Shown here piece after piece: positions 1 through 6,098 of a DNA stretch of 9,056 nucleotides. The number at the start of each line of letters is the position of its first letter. Position 1 is the first letter of the stretch. The notes beneath the pieces were generated by a model. It saw nothing but the letters and a program-made list of their open reading frames with translations. It was not told the origin of the DNA and did not search any database. The stretch covers positions 1 through 9,056 of the forward strand of contig JAKOPB010000012.1 of NCBI GenBank assembly GCA_022257805.1, read 5' to 3'. The stretch comes from Nanobdellati archaeon. Lineage in GTDB: Archaea > Aenigmatarchaeota > Aenigmatarchaeia > PWEA01. Made by a program: the position numbers and the translations under genes.

Positions 1-240
1 ATCATTGAGCTTCTGGGTGCAGATAGGCTCAGGGTTGAATGTGAGGACGGAAAGGAGAGAATCGTTAGAATTCCTGGCCGCCTGCGAAAGAGGGTCTGGG
101 TCAATCGAGACGATATAGTAATAGTTGAACCATGGGATATAGAAAGCGATAAGAAGGGCGACATGGTTTGGCGATACAACAGGAACAAAATTCCCCAGTT
201 AAAGAAGAAAGGTTACCTTAAAAGGATATCCGTTTCTTGA
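1..240 (+). CDS. eif1A: Translation initiation factor aIF1A, 3' part (5' end outside window)
   Basis: Frame 1 is open from the window edge to a TGA at 238-240 and gives 79 residues with no start, so the gene begins upstream. The residues match the OB-fold and C-terminal part of archaeal aIF1A: a basic strand with RIPGRLRKRVWVNRDD, then VIVEPWDIESDKKGDMVWRY, then a lysine-rich tail ending KKKGYLKRISVS. In the family, aIF1A binds the A-site region of the small ribosomal subunit and promotes initiation-complex assembly. Here the tail after KKGYL is short. The stop lies 19 nt before the KH-protein ATG, which suggests one operon. In many euryarchaeal genomes a RIO1 kinase gene sits between these two genes; none is present here. 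Identification is secure; the missing N-terminus cannot be judged. Confidence 0.95.
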   Translation: MIELLGADRLRVECEDGKERIVRIPGRLRKRVWVNRDDIVIVEPWDIESDKKGDMVWRYNRNKIPQLKKKGYLKRISVS

Positions 241-259
241 ACAACTTCTGGTTGGTATT

Positions 260-760
260 ATGGAAAAGGTTGTGAGATTCACGGAGAAGAGGATAAATTT
301 AGTTGAGAGAAACAAAGCAGAGATTGAGAGAAAGGCAGGTGTAGATATATCTTTGAGCGGACTAGATGTCAGAATTGAAGGTGATACAGTCGATGTCCTT
401 AAAACAGAGAATATAATGGATGCTCTGTTTGAGGGGTTCGCCCTTGAAGAATCTTTTAAACTTTTAAATGAGGAAAATCAACTAAAGGTTGTTCGTTTGA
501 ACGACCTCACTTCTTCGGGAGCGTCGGTCGAAAAGCTGAAAGGAAGGATAATAGGGAGGGGCGGCAGAACAAAGGAGCTCATAGAGGAACTCGCAAGGGT
601 TTCCGTTTCAGTTCATGGGGATAATGTTTCCCTCATAGGAATGCCCCGGGAAGTTGGAACAGCAAAGAAGGCCGTTCAGATGCTTGTGAACGGGAAACCA
701 CATAATAGGGTTTACCGATACCTTGAAGAAAGTCAGTCGAAAAAGGAAAAGATGATTTGA
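260..760 (+). CDS. Two-KH-domain RNA-binding protein, Pno1/Dim2-like
   Basis: This 166-residue protein has the archaeal KH-KH layout related to eukaryotic Pno1/Dim2, a factor in small-subunit rRNA maturation. The second KH domain (about residues 75-145) has an intact GxxG loop, GRGG at 99-102, in the context [19 protein letters not shown]. The first KH-like region (about 1-70) has the helix pattern [18 protein letters not shown], but ERNK (16-19) stands where GxxG is expected, so this copy probably does not bind RNA in the classical way. The ATG at 260 follows only a weak ribosome-binding site (GGTTGG at 251-256). The gene lies 19 nt after aIF1A and ends 1 nt before the top6B ATG. This order matches the conserved archaeal aIF1A-(RIO)-KH-Topo VI neighbourhood. 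The family assignment is strong; the role in 16S rRNA processing is inferred from homologs. Confidence 0.92.
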   Translation: MEKVVRFTEKRINLVERNKAEIERKAGVDISLSGLDVRIEGDTVDVLKTENIMDALFEGFALEESFKLLNEENQLKVVRLNDLTSSGASVEKLKGRIIGRGGRTKELIEELARVSVSVHGDNVSLIGMPREVGTAKKAVQMLVNGKPHNRVYRYLEESQSKKEKMI

Positions 761-761
761 A

Positions 762-2363
762 ATGCCGGGAAAAACAGCTGAAGAGATGGCACTGGACCAG
801 AAGGAGATTTCTGTTGCTGAGTTCTTTGAGAAAAATAGACATCTTCTTGGGTTCGACAATCCGGCTAAGGCACTTATAACCGTTGTGAAGGAGGGCGTGG
901 ACAATTCCCTGGATGCATGTGAGGAGGCCGGTAAGCTGCCATATTTGAATGTAAATATCGATGAAGTTGGAAGTAACAAATATGAAATAACTTTAAAGGA
1001 TAACGGTCCTGGAATAGTTAAGGAGCAGATGCCGTCAATATTTGGTAAGCTTCTGTACGGTTCTAAGTTTCATAGTCGGAAACAAAGTAGGGGTCAGCAG
1101 GGGATAGGCATATCCGCTTCGGTTCTTTACTCACAGCTAACCACAGGTAGACCTGCCATAATTACTTCGAGAACCGATATGGATTCACCGCCTAAGCAGT
1201 TCAAATTGAAGATAGATACAATCAAGAACGAGCCCGAGATACTGAAAGAAAAGGAACTGGAGGATGATTTTCAACCTGGGACGGAAATCAAAGTCGTTGT
1301 AGAGGGAAAATATATTCAGAGATACCACTCGGTTGATGAATATCTAAAGCAAACGGCCATAGCCAATCCTTACGCAAGGATACAATATTCAAATCCAGAA
1401 GGAGAGGATTATGATTTTGAGAGGGCTGCAGAGAAGTTACCACCGGAGCCAAAGGAAATAAAACCACATCCTTATGGAGTGGAACTGGGCGTTCTTGGAA
1501 GGATGTTGAAAAATACCGATTCGAACAAGGTTCTTTCCTTCCTTCAGAACGAGTTCACGAGAATTGGTAGGACTTCTGCAGAAGAGATCTGCCGTCTGGC
1601 CGAGGTGGATCCCGACGAAAAGCCCGAAAACCTCAACCACAGTGAACAGGAGGGGCTGTTGGATGCTATGCAGAAGGTCAAAATCCAGAGGCCACCTACA
1701 GACTGTCTTTCTCCAATAGGGGCGAAACTGATTAAAAACGGGCTTGGGAAAGAGATAGACGCGGAGTTCATAACCTCGTCATCGAGGGATCCAGAGGTTT
1801 ACAGAGGCAACCCCTTCCAGGTGGAGGTAGGAATAGCTTATGGTGGTGAACTGGAGGAGATGGAGAGCGACAAGGTCAAAGTCATGAGATATGCAAATAA
1901 GGTACCTCTTTTATACCAGTCCTCGTCCTGTGCTATAACAAAGGCACTGGAGAATACAGACTGGAAACGATACGGACTTGAACAGCCTGGGAGCAACGGA
2001 ACCCCAAAGGGACCTGCAGTTATATTTGTCCATCTCTGCTCGACATGGGTTCCCTTTACTTCGGAGTCGAAGGAGTCTATAGCCAGATACCCGAAGATAG
2101 TAAAGGAAATAAAGCTTGCCCTTCAAGAGTGTGCAAGGGATCTGAAGAGACATCTTTCAAGAAAGCAGAAGGGCAAGAAGGAAAAGCGAAGGAAAAAGAT
2201 ATTTAGTAATTATATGCCGCTTGTGCTGGAAAACGCCGTGGAGCTGGCAGAGGAAGGTGAGGAATTAACTATAGATCCTATAATGCAAAGAGTTATAGAT
2301 GAAGAACTGGTAGAAAAGGTCGAGGAAGCTGAAGAAGTTGAAGAGGGTGATGTGAATGACTGA
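762..2363 (+). CDS. top6B: DNA topoisomerase VI subunit B
   Basis: This is the ATPase subunit of the type IIB topoisomerase, which passes one duplex through another to relax and decatenate DNA in an A2B2 complex. GHKL ATPase motifs are clear: the N-box at residues 44-52 (EGVDNSLDA, with E44 and N48), DNGPGI at about 80-85, and the glycine-rich lid QQGIGISAS at about 112-120. A helical H2TH-like segment with [17 protein letters not shown] lies at about 240-310. The transducer domain carries the switch-loop lysine in [10 protein letters not shown] at about 412-421. The C-terminus is a basic stretch (about 461-479, rich in K and R) followed by a very acidic tail. At 533 residues it is normal for the family. 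The ATG at 762 is 1 nt after the KH-protein stop, and the gene overlaps top6A by 8 nt, consistent with translational coupling of the two subunits. Confidence 0.98.
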   Translation: MPGKTAEEMALDQKEISVAEFFEKNRHLLGFDNPAKALITVVKEGVDNSLDACEEAGKLPYLNVNIDEVGSNKYEITLKDNGPGIVKEQMPSIFGKLLYGSKFHSRKQSRGQQGIGISASVLYSQLTTGRPAIITSRTDMDSPPKQFKLKIDTIKNEPEILKEKELEDDFQPGTEIKVVVEGKYIQRYHSVDEYLKQTAIANPYARIQYSNPEGEDYDFERAAEKLPPEPKEIKPHPYGVELGVLGRMLKNTDSNKVLSFLQNEFTRIGRTSAEEICRLAEVDPDEKPENLNHSEQEGLLDAMQKVKIQRPPTDCLSPIGAKLIKNGLGKEIDAEFITSSSRDPEVYRGNPFQVEVGIAYGGELEEMESDKVKVMRYANKVPLLYQSSSCAITKALENTDWKRYGLEQPGSNGTPKGPAVIFVHLCSTWVPFTSESKESIARYPKIVKEIKLALQECARDLKRHLSRKQKGKKEKRRKKIFSNYMPLVLENAVELAEEGEELTIDPIMQRVIDEELVEKVEEAEEVEEGDVND

Positions 2364-3441
2364 TGAAGAAATTTCACAAAGTTTGACAGAGATAGGGGAA
2401 ACCATAATTCAAAAAGTAAGAAACAACGAAGTTCCGTCTGTTCAGATACCATCACGGACCACATCTAACATCGTATATGATGAAAACCTGAAATGTTATA
2501 TTCTGGGTGAGAAGAAAACCAAAAGAGATGCAGGAAACATACGTCATGTAAAGAGGCTTGCTCAGATGTTGAAGGTTGCGAGCTTCTGCAAAAAAGAACT
2601 CATGGGATCAGAGCGACATGTCACTAAGAGAGAGCTTTACTATATTTCAGAGTCCTGGGGCGACAAGCTAAAGTTCAAAACACAGGACAGAAGTGATGAT
2701 CTGGTCGAGGATATAGAAGCCATGATAGGGAGACCCCGTGAGGAACTGAAGATAAATCCGAAGGCTAAGGGTTCGATATACGGTGATATCACCCTGCGGT
2801 TTAAGAATCCGAAGGGAGAGACGATGAAGGTCAACTGCCTGGACTCTGCCGATGGTCAGTCCATAGGGCCAAGGACATGTGAGGCAGAAATAATTGAATG
2901 CAACGCAGATAAGGTCATCGCGATAGAGACCGATGGTATGTACAACCGTCTCATGGAGGAGAACGCCCACGAGAAGTTCAATGCAGTTCTCGTGAATCTG
3001 GGAGGCCAGGCGACAAGGGCGACGAGAAGGATAATCAAAAGGATAAACGAGCTCAAGGATATCCCTGCTTATATATTTACTGACTCGGATCCTTGGGGAT
3101 TACACATAGCTATGGTTATCATAGCCGGGTCGGCGAAGTCTGCTCACATCAATGAGAGACTTGCGACTCCCGATGCACAGTGGTTGGGTGTAACGGCTTC
3201 GGATATAAAGAACTACAAGCTGAGATCGGATGAACTGAGGGATGTAGATTTCAAAAGAGTGGAGGAGCTGAAGAACGACCCGAGATACGCAAACAATGAT
3301 CGGCTCGTAAACGAACTAGATAGATGGGAGGAAATAGGAAGAAAGTCAGAGCAGCAGGCTTTGATGAGGTACGGTTTCGAGTACGTAGTGGACGAATATC
3401 TTCCTGCAAAACTCAAGGAATTAAACGCTCCTGGTTTCTAG
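2356..3441 (+). CDS. top6A: DNA topoisomerase VI subunit A
   Basis: This is the DNA-cleaving subunit of Topo VI and a relative of eukaryotic Spo11. The 5Y-CAP (winged-helix) domain carries [11 protein letters not shown] at residues 91-101; by alignment with Spo11 the second tyrosine, Y96, is the probable DNA-linking residue. The TOPRIM domain shows the acidic glutamate in [12 protein letters not shown] (E191) and the DxD pair in [10 protein letters not shown] (D243, D245) that bind magnesium. The 361-residue length is typical. The ATG at 2356 lies inside the end of top6B (8-nt overlap) and follows GAGGGTGAT, a good match to the archaeal anti-Shine-Dalgarno. The TAG stop at 3439-3441 is followed at once by the promoter of the tRNA-Asn gene, so this looks like the last gene of the operon. 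Confidence 0.98.
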   Translation: MTDEEISQSLTEIGETIIQKVRNNEVPSVQIPSRTTSNIVYDENLKCYILGEKKTKRDAGNIRHVKRLAQMLKVASFCKKELMGSERHVTKRELYYISESWGDKLKFKTQDRSDDLVEDIEAMIGRPREELKINPKAKGSIYGDITLRFKNPKGETMKVNCLDSADGQSIGPRTCEAEIIECNADKVIAIETDGMYNRLMEENAHEKFNAVLVNLGGQATRATRRIIKRINELKDIPAYIFTDSDPWGLHIAMVIIAGSAKSAHINERLATPDAQWLGVTASDIKNYKLRSDELRDVDFKRVEELKNDPRYANNDRLVNELDRWEEIGRKSEQQALMRYGFEYVVDEYLPAKLKELNAPGF

Positions 3442-3446
3442 TGGCA

Positions 3447-3460
3447 TTATATATTTAAAT
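3447..3460 (+). promoter_or_regulatory. TATA box of the tRNA-Asn gene
   Basis: The sequence TTATATATTTAAAT is a strong archaeal TATA box starting 6 nt after the top6A stop. Its centre lies about 30 nt upstream of the tRNA 5' end at 3485, which is the usual distance from a TATA box to a transcription start at or just before a tRNA gene. No BRE could be judged with confidence. Confidence 0.8.
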
Positions 3461-3484
3461 TCTAGATGACAAACACAACCAGGA

Positions 3485-3575
3485 GCCCGGATAGCTCAGT
3501 AGGTAGAGCGCATGGCTGTTACGATGCTTCGCGGACACCATGTTGTCGCAGGTTCGAATCCTGCTCCGGGCGCCA
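3485..3575 (+). tRNA. tRNA-Asn (anticodon GTT), with a 15-nt intron, CCA encoded
   Basis: All arms fold. The acceptor stem GCCCGGA (3485-3491) pairs perfectly with TCCGGGC (3565-3571). The D-stem is GCTC/GAGC (3494-3497 and 3506-3509). The anticodon stem CATGG (3511-3515) pairs with CCATG (3538-3542). The T-arm is GCAGG-TTCGAAT-CCTGC (3548-3564). G73 at 3572 is followed by an encoded CCA (3573-3575). The anticodon region between the stem halves is 22 nt, 15 too long for a 7-nt loop. Removing 3522-3536 leaves loop CTGTTAA, with anticodon GTT at 3518-3520. The gene has its own TATA box, and T6 at 3594-3599 could end transcription. Confidence 0.95.
3522..3536 (+). other. 15-nt archaeal intron in tRNA-Asn, position 37/38
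   Basis: The 15-nt insert fits a bulge-helix-bulge motif. Loop bases 32-35 (CTGT, 3516-3519) pair with GCGG (3531-3534), including two G-U pairs. The 3-nt bulges are TAC (3520-3522) and ACA (3535-3537). Cutting after the second base of each bulge gives a 7-base anticodon loop with no leftover. Inside, GA (3523-3524) pairs with TC (3529-3530) around a 4-nt loop. The canonical 37/38 site and the exact bulge geometry make this convincing, though the central helix is G-U rich. Confidence 0.85.
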
Positions 3576-3593
3576 ACAATTTTCCTTTGTAAA

Positions 3594-3599
3594 TTTTTT
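3594..3599 (+). terminator. T-run after tRNA-Asn
   Basis: A run of six T bases lies about 20 nt past the encoded CCA of tRNA-Asn, within a T-rich stretch (3580-3603). Archaeal RNA polymerase commonly stops at T-runs, so this is a likely terminator separating the tRNA from the next gene. There is no hairpin. Confidence 0.45.
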
Positions 3600-3633
3600 A
3601 TTTCTGTATAGCTCTTCTGTCGCCATGGCCCAA

Positions 3634-3645
3634 AGACTTTTAAGC
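3634..3645 (+). promoter_or_regulatory. Probable TATA box for the small acidic gene at 3676
   Basis: The segment around CTTTTAAG, preceded by purine-rich CAAAGA that could act as a BRE, sits about 35 nt upstream of the ATG at 3676. A transcription start near 3665 would leave a short leader containing the AGGTGAT ribosome-binding site. It is a weaker TATA match than the neighbouring boxes. Confidence 0.45.
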
Positions 3646-3675
3646 GAGGTATTGCTTTTATTTGTAGGTGATTTT

Positions 3676-3975
3676 ATGAAGATAGTTTTCAAGGTCGACG
3701 AAAGTGAAAGTTCAAAACTAAAAGAGGTTCTTGACGAGGATCCTGTTTCGAGGCTTTCTATAACACAGAAGAACTCCGAAGCACTGGAACTGGATTCCGA
3801 AGGAGTTTTTGTTGTTCTTGAGGGAAATGAAGATATATGCAAGGAAGCTAGGGAAAAACTTAGTGAATTCGCCAAGGAGATAGAGGAAAAGGAGAAGGAA
3901 GAGGTAGTTGAAGCCCTGGAAACCGTGGAGCAGGAGGCCGCAGAAGGGTTTGGATCCATATTTGGTGGTGACTAA
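3676..3975 (+). CDS. Small acidic protein, possibly Pcc1-like (KEOPS)
   Basis: The gene encodes 99 residues. The ATG at 3676 is chosen because AGGTGAT (3666-3672), a full match to the archaeal Shine-Dalgarno, precedes it. The frame is open far upstream, but that part translates the tRNA-Asn gene and is spurious. An in-frame ATG at 3625 lies upstream of the probable TATA box. The predicted order is strand (KIVFKVD), helix (ESSKLKEVLDED), two strands (RLSITQKN and VFVVLEGN), then a long helix (EDICKEAREKLSEFAKEI). This strand-helix-strand-strand-helix order resembles Pcc1, the small dimerising subunit of the KEOPS tRNA t6A-modifying complex, but I see no diagnostic residue. The tail is glutamate-rich and ends GFGSIFGGD. 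The gene is real in my judgement; the Pcc1 link is a fold-level guess. Confidence 0.8.
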   Translation: MKIVFKVDESESSKLKEVLDEDPVSRLSITQKNSEALELDSEGVFVVLEGNEDICKEAREKLSEFAKEIEEKEKEEVVEALETVEQEAAEGFGSIFGGD

Positions 3976-3992
3976 ATCCATAGCCCCCAAGA

Positions 3993-4005
3993 AAATATTT
4001 AAATA
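3993..4005 (+). promoter_or_regulatory. TATA box for the coiled-coil gene at 4037
   Basis: AAATATTTAAATA is a strong archaeal TATA box in the 61-nt gap before the ATG at 4037. A start about 25 nt downstream would fall near 4026, giving a leader of roughly 10 nt. No Shine-Dalgarno lies before the ATG (the nearest purines are AGGG at 4026-4029), which fits a short-leader transcript. Confidence 0.65.
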
Positions 4006-4036
4006 GGGAAAGGGTAAAAGTACCTAGGGTTTTAAT

Positions 4037-4633
4037 ATGGCTTTTTGGAAGAGTGATGATGATAAGAAGAGAGAAATGGAGGAGGTTAAAAGACAGGTTG
4101 AGGGAGGTAGAACCGGATTGCCTGAACCCCCCGAGCCTCCGGTTCCAGAAGAACCTTCAGGAAGAGAGGGTTCTGATGAACAGAGAACCGAGGAGTCCAT
4201 GGAGATGGAAGAACCTTCTTTAAGGGTGGAAGAGGATGAGAGATATGAGGAAGGACCTCCTGTGACTCGTGATGTGACAAGAGAACCGCCTAGGCAGGAC
4301 TCAGGAGAGGACTTTGCACCTCTTTTTGTAAAGATCGACAAGTACAGGCAGATACTTCAGGATCTTGAAAGAATAAGAGGTTCACTTGATGATCTCAAGA
4401 ACCTGTTCGAGTTGATGGGCAAAGTCGATGAAACAAAGAGAAAGGGCATGGACAGTCTCAGAGATGAGATTGCAGGTCTTGCAGATACCTTGGTTTCCAT
4501 GGACGAGAAGTTCATAAGGCCAGAGGGTACTGGTGAAATTGTAAGTGAACCCGAGACAGGGGTCTCAAAGACAGTAAAAGACCTGAAAAATGATCTCAGA
4601 AACATCAGAGATAGTCTGGATAGACTAGGCTGA
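4037..4633 (+). CDS. Acidic coiled-coil protein with APLFVKI motif, function unknown
   Basis: This 198-residue soluble protein has three parts. Residues 1-25 are charged (SDDDKKREMEEVKRQV). Residues 26-90 form a proline- and glutamate-rich, probably disordered linker (LPEPPEPPVPEEPSG and similar). Residues 93-198 are helical, beginning FAPLFVKIDKYRQILQDLER and continuing with heptad-like spacing through LDDLKNLFELMGKVDE and LADTLVSMDEKF, with a final helix TVKDLKNDLRNIRDSLDRL. From memory, the APLFVK(I/V)xKYR block recurs in uncharacterised proteins of several DPANN archaea; I cannot verify this here. No membrane segment, signal peptide or catalytic motif is visible. The gene has its own TATA box and stands just before tRNA-Leu. 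The shape suggests a scaffold or partner-binding protein, but that is only inference. Confidence 0.85.
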   Translation: MAFWKSDDDKKREMEEVKRQVEGGRTGLPEPPEPPVPEEPSGREGSDEQRTEESMEMEEPSLRVEEDERYEEGPPVTRDVTREPPRQDSGEDFAPLFVKIDKYRQILQDLERIRGSLDDLKNLFELMGKVDETKRKGMDSLRDEIAGLADTLVSMDEKFIRPEGTGEIVSEPETGVSKTVKDLKNDLRNIRDSLDRLG

Positions 4634-4684
4634 ACATTCCATCCCTCTTATTTTTGTATTTTGCGGGGGTACCCAAGCGGTCAA

Positions 4685-4697
4685 ACGCAAGGGCTAT
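4685..4697 (+). other. Predicted 13-nt intron in the D-arm of tRNA-Leu
   Basis: Without removal the D-stem has CCC facing CGC and cannot pair. With removal it becomes CCC/GGG with a normal D-loop. A bulge-helix-bulge can be drawn: GGTC (4679-4682) pairs with GGCT (4692-4695), including two G-U pairs. The bulges are AAA (4683-4685) and ATA (4696-4698), and C4686-G4691 closes a GCAA tetraloop. Cutting after the second base of each bulge yields TCAA joined to AGGGG. Shifting both cuts by one base gives the same mature RNA. The outer helix is weak (C4678-G4699, then an internal loop), so the motif is relaxed. Confidence 0.7.
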
Positions 4698-4713
4698 AGG
4701 GGCCAGACTCAAG

Positions 4714-4770
4714 TTTATATTTGAGTTTCGATGGAGCATATTTCTCAAGTTTGAAAACCTCCGATGAGAG
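4714..4770 (+). other. 57-nt canonical intron in the anticodon loop of tRNA-Leu, position 37/38
   Basis: The splice sites form a perfect bulge-helix-bulge. CTCA (4708-4711) pairs with TGAG (4765-4768) by four Watson-Crick pairs, and the bulges are AGT (4712-4714) and AGA (4769-4771). Cutting after the second base of each bulge leaves anticodon loop CTCAAGA. Within the intron TC (4728-4729) and GGAG (4733-4736) can pair with CTCCGA (4759-4764). A 9-nt copy of the splice-site region, CTCAAGTTT, recurs at 4744-4752. Confidence 0.9.
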
Positions 4771-4820
4771 ATCTGGTGGTTTAGTACCTTCGTCGGTTCG
4801 AATCCGGCCCCCCGCACATT

Positions 4821-5696
4821 TTAACATGCCATTGTCTCTGTAGTACTATCCCAGGTGTTTCTTTCGCCGCGTACGTATATTTCGTACTCACAAAGCATCA
4901 GACAGGTGTATTCACGGTCAGCGATTTTTGTGCCATCCTCATCAGGGTCTACATGGACTGTTGCATCATAATCTCCGGTTCCTTGGAAACAGGTATTTTT
5001 GTCGCCGGTATATCTCCAGACTGTGGTGTTGTCGCTTCCTCCACAGTCTTGGGGTTGGTTGCGTACGCTAAAATTATTGCCATAGAGTGTCTTTGTTTCA
5101 GCATTTTTTTCTACTTGGACCTGATCCATGTCAGCATCGCATGTACTCTTCACACCGGTATATAACAGATCGAGATGTTGTAAGGTTGTGAGGTTCCTGT
5201 CCCCATTACTATTATCTAACTCGAATTTTACACCGATTTGAAGGTCTGAGACTTCATCAAATCCCCCGACTTCAAGTTCCTCACAACCTCCAGACCCGTC
5301 ACCGCTCCAGATCGGTTGGCAGTCTTCGTTGCCGTTATTAGCCAAGCATAAGTCGATATTTCCTGAATCTACATCGGCATCTGCACACAACCCCGTTACA
5401 GTAACAGAATCTCCAAAGTCTACTGTTGTATTCCACCACCCCTCGAAGACATTCTCCTCGAGTGCCAGGTATTCAGCATCAGTTCTACTCTCATCATCTG
5501 GGTCATCCTCTGTGGTTACACCGTCAAAATAACCTGTACCCCAACTATAACCTTCTGGCCAGCAAAACCCACAATCATTAATTGCCAGTACGTTAGTCGA
5601 TAGGACTACGGTTAAGGAAATTGAAAGTGCAATGAAAAAAAATGTATGATAGCTCTTTTTCTTCATTCTATCGGTGGTATATTTTACGAATTTCAT
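4821..5696 (-). CDS. Secreted cysteine-rich acidic protein, function unknown
   Basis: The gene encodes 291 residues. The N-terminus has a Sec-type signal: MKKK at 11-14, a hydrophobic core FFFIALSISLTVVL at about 19-32, and a likely cleavage site after NVLA (about 35-38), so the protein is exported. There is no lipobox and no second membrane segment. The mature part is strongly acidic (DD, DE and EE clusters) and carries 12 cysteines, for example C42, C45 and the pair in YTCLMLCEYE near the C-terminus, enough for six disulfides. Four N-glycosylation sequons are visible (NTT twice, NLT, NFS). Two ATG codons, at 5696 and 5666, are possible; the second gives a more usual signal length, and neither has a Shine-Dalgarno. 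It follows the pilin-like gene by 21 nt and is probably co-transcribed with it. The stop lies 5 nt beyond the 3' end of tRNA-Leu, on the opposite strand. I do not recognise the family. Confidence 0.85.
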   Translation of the reverse strand: MKFVKYTTDRMKKKSYHTFFFIALSISLTVVLSTNVLAINDCGFCWPEGYSWGTGYFDGVTTEDDPDDESRTDAEYLALEENVFEGWWNTTVDFGDSVTVTGLCADADVDSGNIDLCLANNGNEDCQPIWSGDGSGGCEELEVGGFDEVSDLQIGVKFELDNSNGDRNLTTLQHLDLLYTGVKSTCDADMDQVQVEKNAETKTLYGNNFSVRNQPQDCGGSDNTTVWRYTGDKNTCFQGTGDYDATVHVDPDEDGTKIADREYTCLMLCEYEIYVRGERNTWDSTTETMAC

Positions 5697-5717
5697 CTAA
5701 ATTGATTTTATTTGAGT

Positions 5718-6068
5718 TTAGTAGGGGTCATCCAAGGTTAGGTTGCACCTATCACCTGGTTGGAGAAGCCTATCACAGTATTCAGTTTCGTGTTCTGCAA
5801 GCTCTCCGTCCAGAAAGATTCTAAAAGATTCGCTAGAAATCGATACATCGCCTATATTCACTATTTCCACCTTTCTTTCTTCAGTATAGACATGTCTAAT
5901 TGCAATCCCAGATCCGGCTTCTTCGATGAATTCCTCCGTCCTCTCTTCTCCTGCTCTAAATACGTCATCAAGGAGATCGGTTCCAAACATAAGAATACCC
6001 GCAACTACTGTTATCACTATAAGTATCATAACAATTGCTGAAACGACGAGATTTTGTCCTTTGGACAT
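5718..6068 (-). CDS. Pilin-like protein with class III signal peptide
   Basis: This 116-residue protein begins MSKGQNLVVSAIVMILIVIT. The short basic leader ending KG, with Q at +1 and an uninterrupted hydrophobic segment (about residues 5-28), is the archaeal prepilin (class III) signal, cut after G4 by an EppA- or PibD/FlaK-type peptidase. The hydrophobic helix would form the filament core or anchor the protein in the membrane. The rest (about 55-116) is a small beta-rich domain with VEIVNIGDVSISSESFRIFLDGE, a pattern common in archaeal pilins, plus two cysteines (near 98 and 108) that could form one disulfide. The ATG at 6068 follows AAGGA directly. It is divergent from nop5 and precedes the cysteine-rich secreted gene. 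Archaellin is less likely because no archaellum genes are nearby. The class is well supported; the structure it builds is unknown. Confidence 0.88.
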   Translation of the reverse strand: MSKGQNLVVSAIVMILIVITVVAGILMFGTDLLDDVFRAGEERTEEFIEEAGSGIAIRHVYTEERKVEIVNIGDVSISSESFRIFLDGELAEHETEYCDRLLQPGDRCNLTLDDPY

Positions 6069-6098
6069 TCCTTAACAATTTTTATTTTGTGTCAAGGG

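Larger units (their letters stand above)
4663..4816 (+). tRNA. tRNA-Leu (anticodon CAA), with two predicted introns
   Basis: The acceptor stem GCGGGGG (4663-4669) pairs perfectly with CCCCCGC (4809-4815), and A73 is 4816; CCA is not encoded. The T-arm is GTCGG-TTCGAAT-CCGGC (4792-4808). The anticodon stem CCAGA (4703-4707) pairs perfectly with TCTGG (4772-4776). The loop begins CT-CAA-G, giving anticodon CAA at 4710-4712. The 15-nt variable region (4777-4791) can form GGT/ACC, the long variable arm expected of a leucine tRNA. The unspliced D-arm is 13 nt too long. Removing 4685-4697 gives D-stem CCC/GGG (4672-4674 and 4699-4701) with the usual 11-nt loop AAGCGGTCAAA. A second intron of 57 nt lies in the anticodon loop. 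No clear TATA box was found upstream. Confidence 0.92.

Noticed and set aside
3466..3675. N-terminal extension of the small acidic gene starting MTNTTRSPDSSVGRAHG
   Set aside because: This part translates the tRNA-Asn gene; the SSVGRAHGC-type peptide is a common tRNA artefact. AGGTGAT before 3676 marks the true start.
3519..3990. Two minus-strand open frames rich in serine opposite the small acidic gene
   Set aside because: Serine- and phenylalanine-rich composition is the antisense of Glu/Lys-rich coding; no start signals and no recognisable domain.
4691..4702. Alternative anticodon in GGGCTATAGGGG (reading TAG or ATA) for the Leu tRNA
   Set aside because: No matching stem places T33 before a TAG triplet, whereas CCAGA/TCTGG gives a perfect stem around CT-CAA-G.
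4714..4770. Box C/D guide RNA hidden in the tRNA-Leu intron
   Set aside because: A GATGAG near 4763-4768 resembles a C box, but there is no CTGA D box in the intron and the GATGAG is used in the splicing helix.
4605..4817. Minus-strand open frame beginning MRGAGFEPTKV
   Set aside because: It is the antisense translation of tRNA-Leu; the GAGFEP peptide is a known spurious tRNA-derived sequence.
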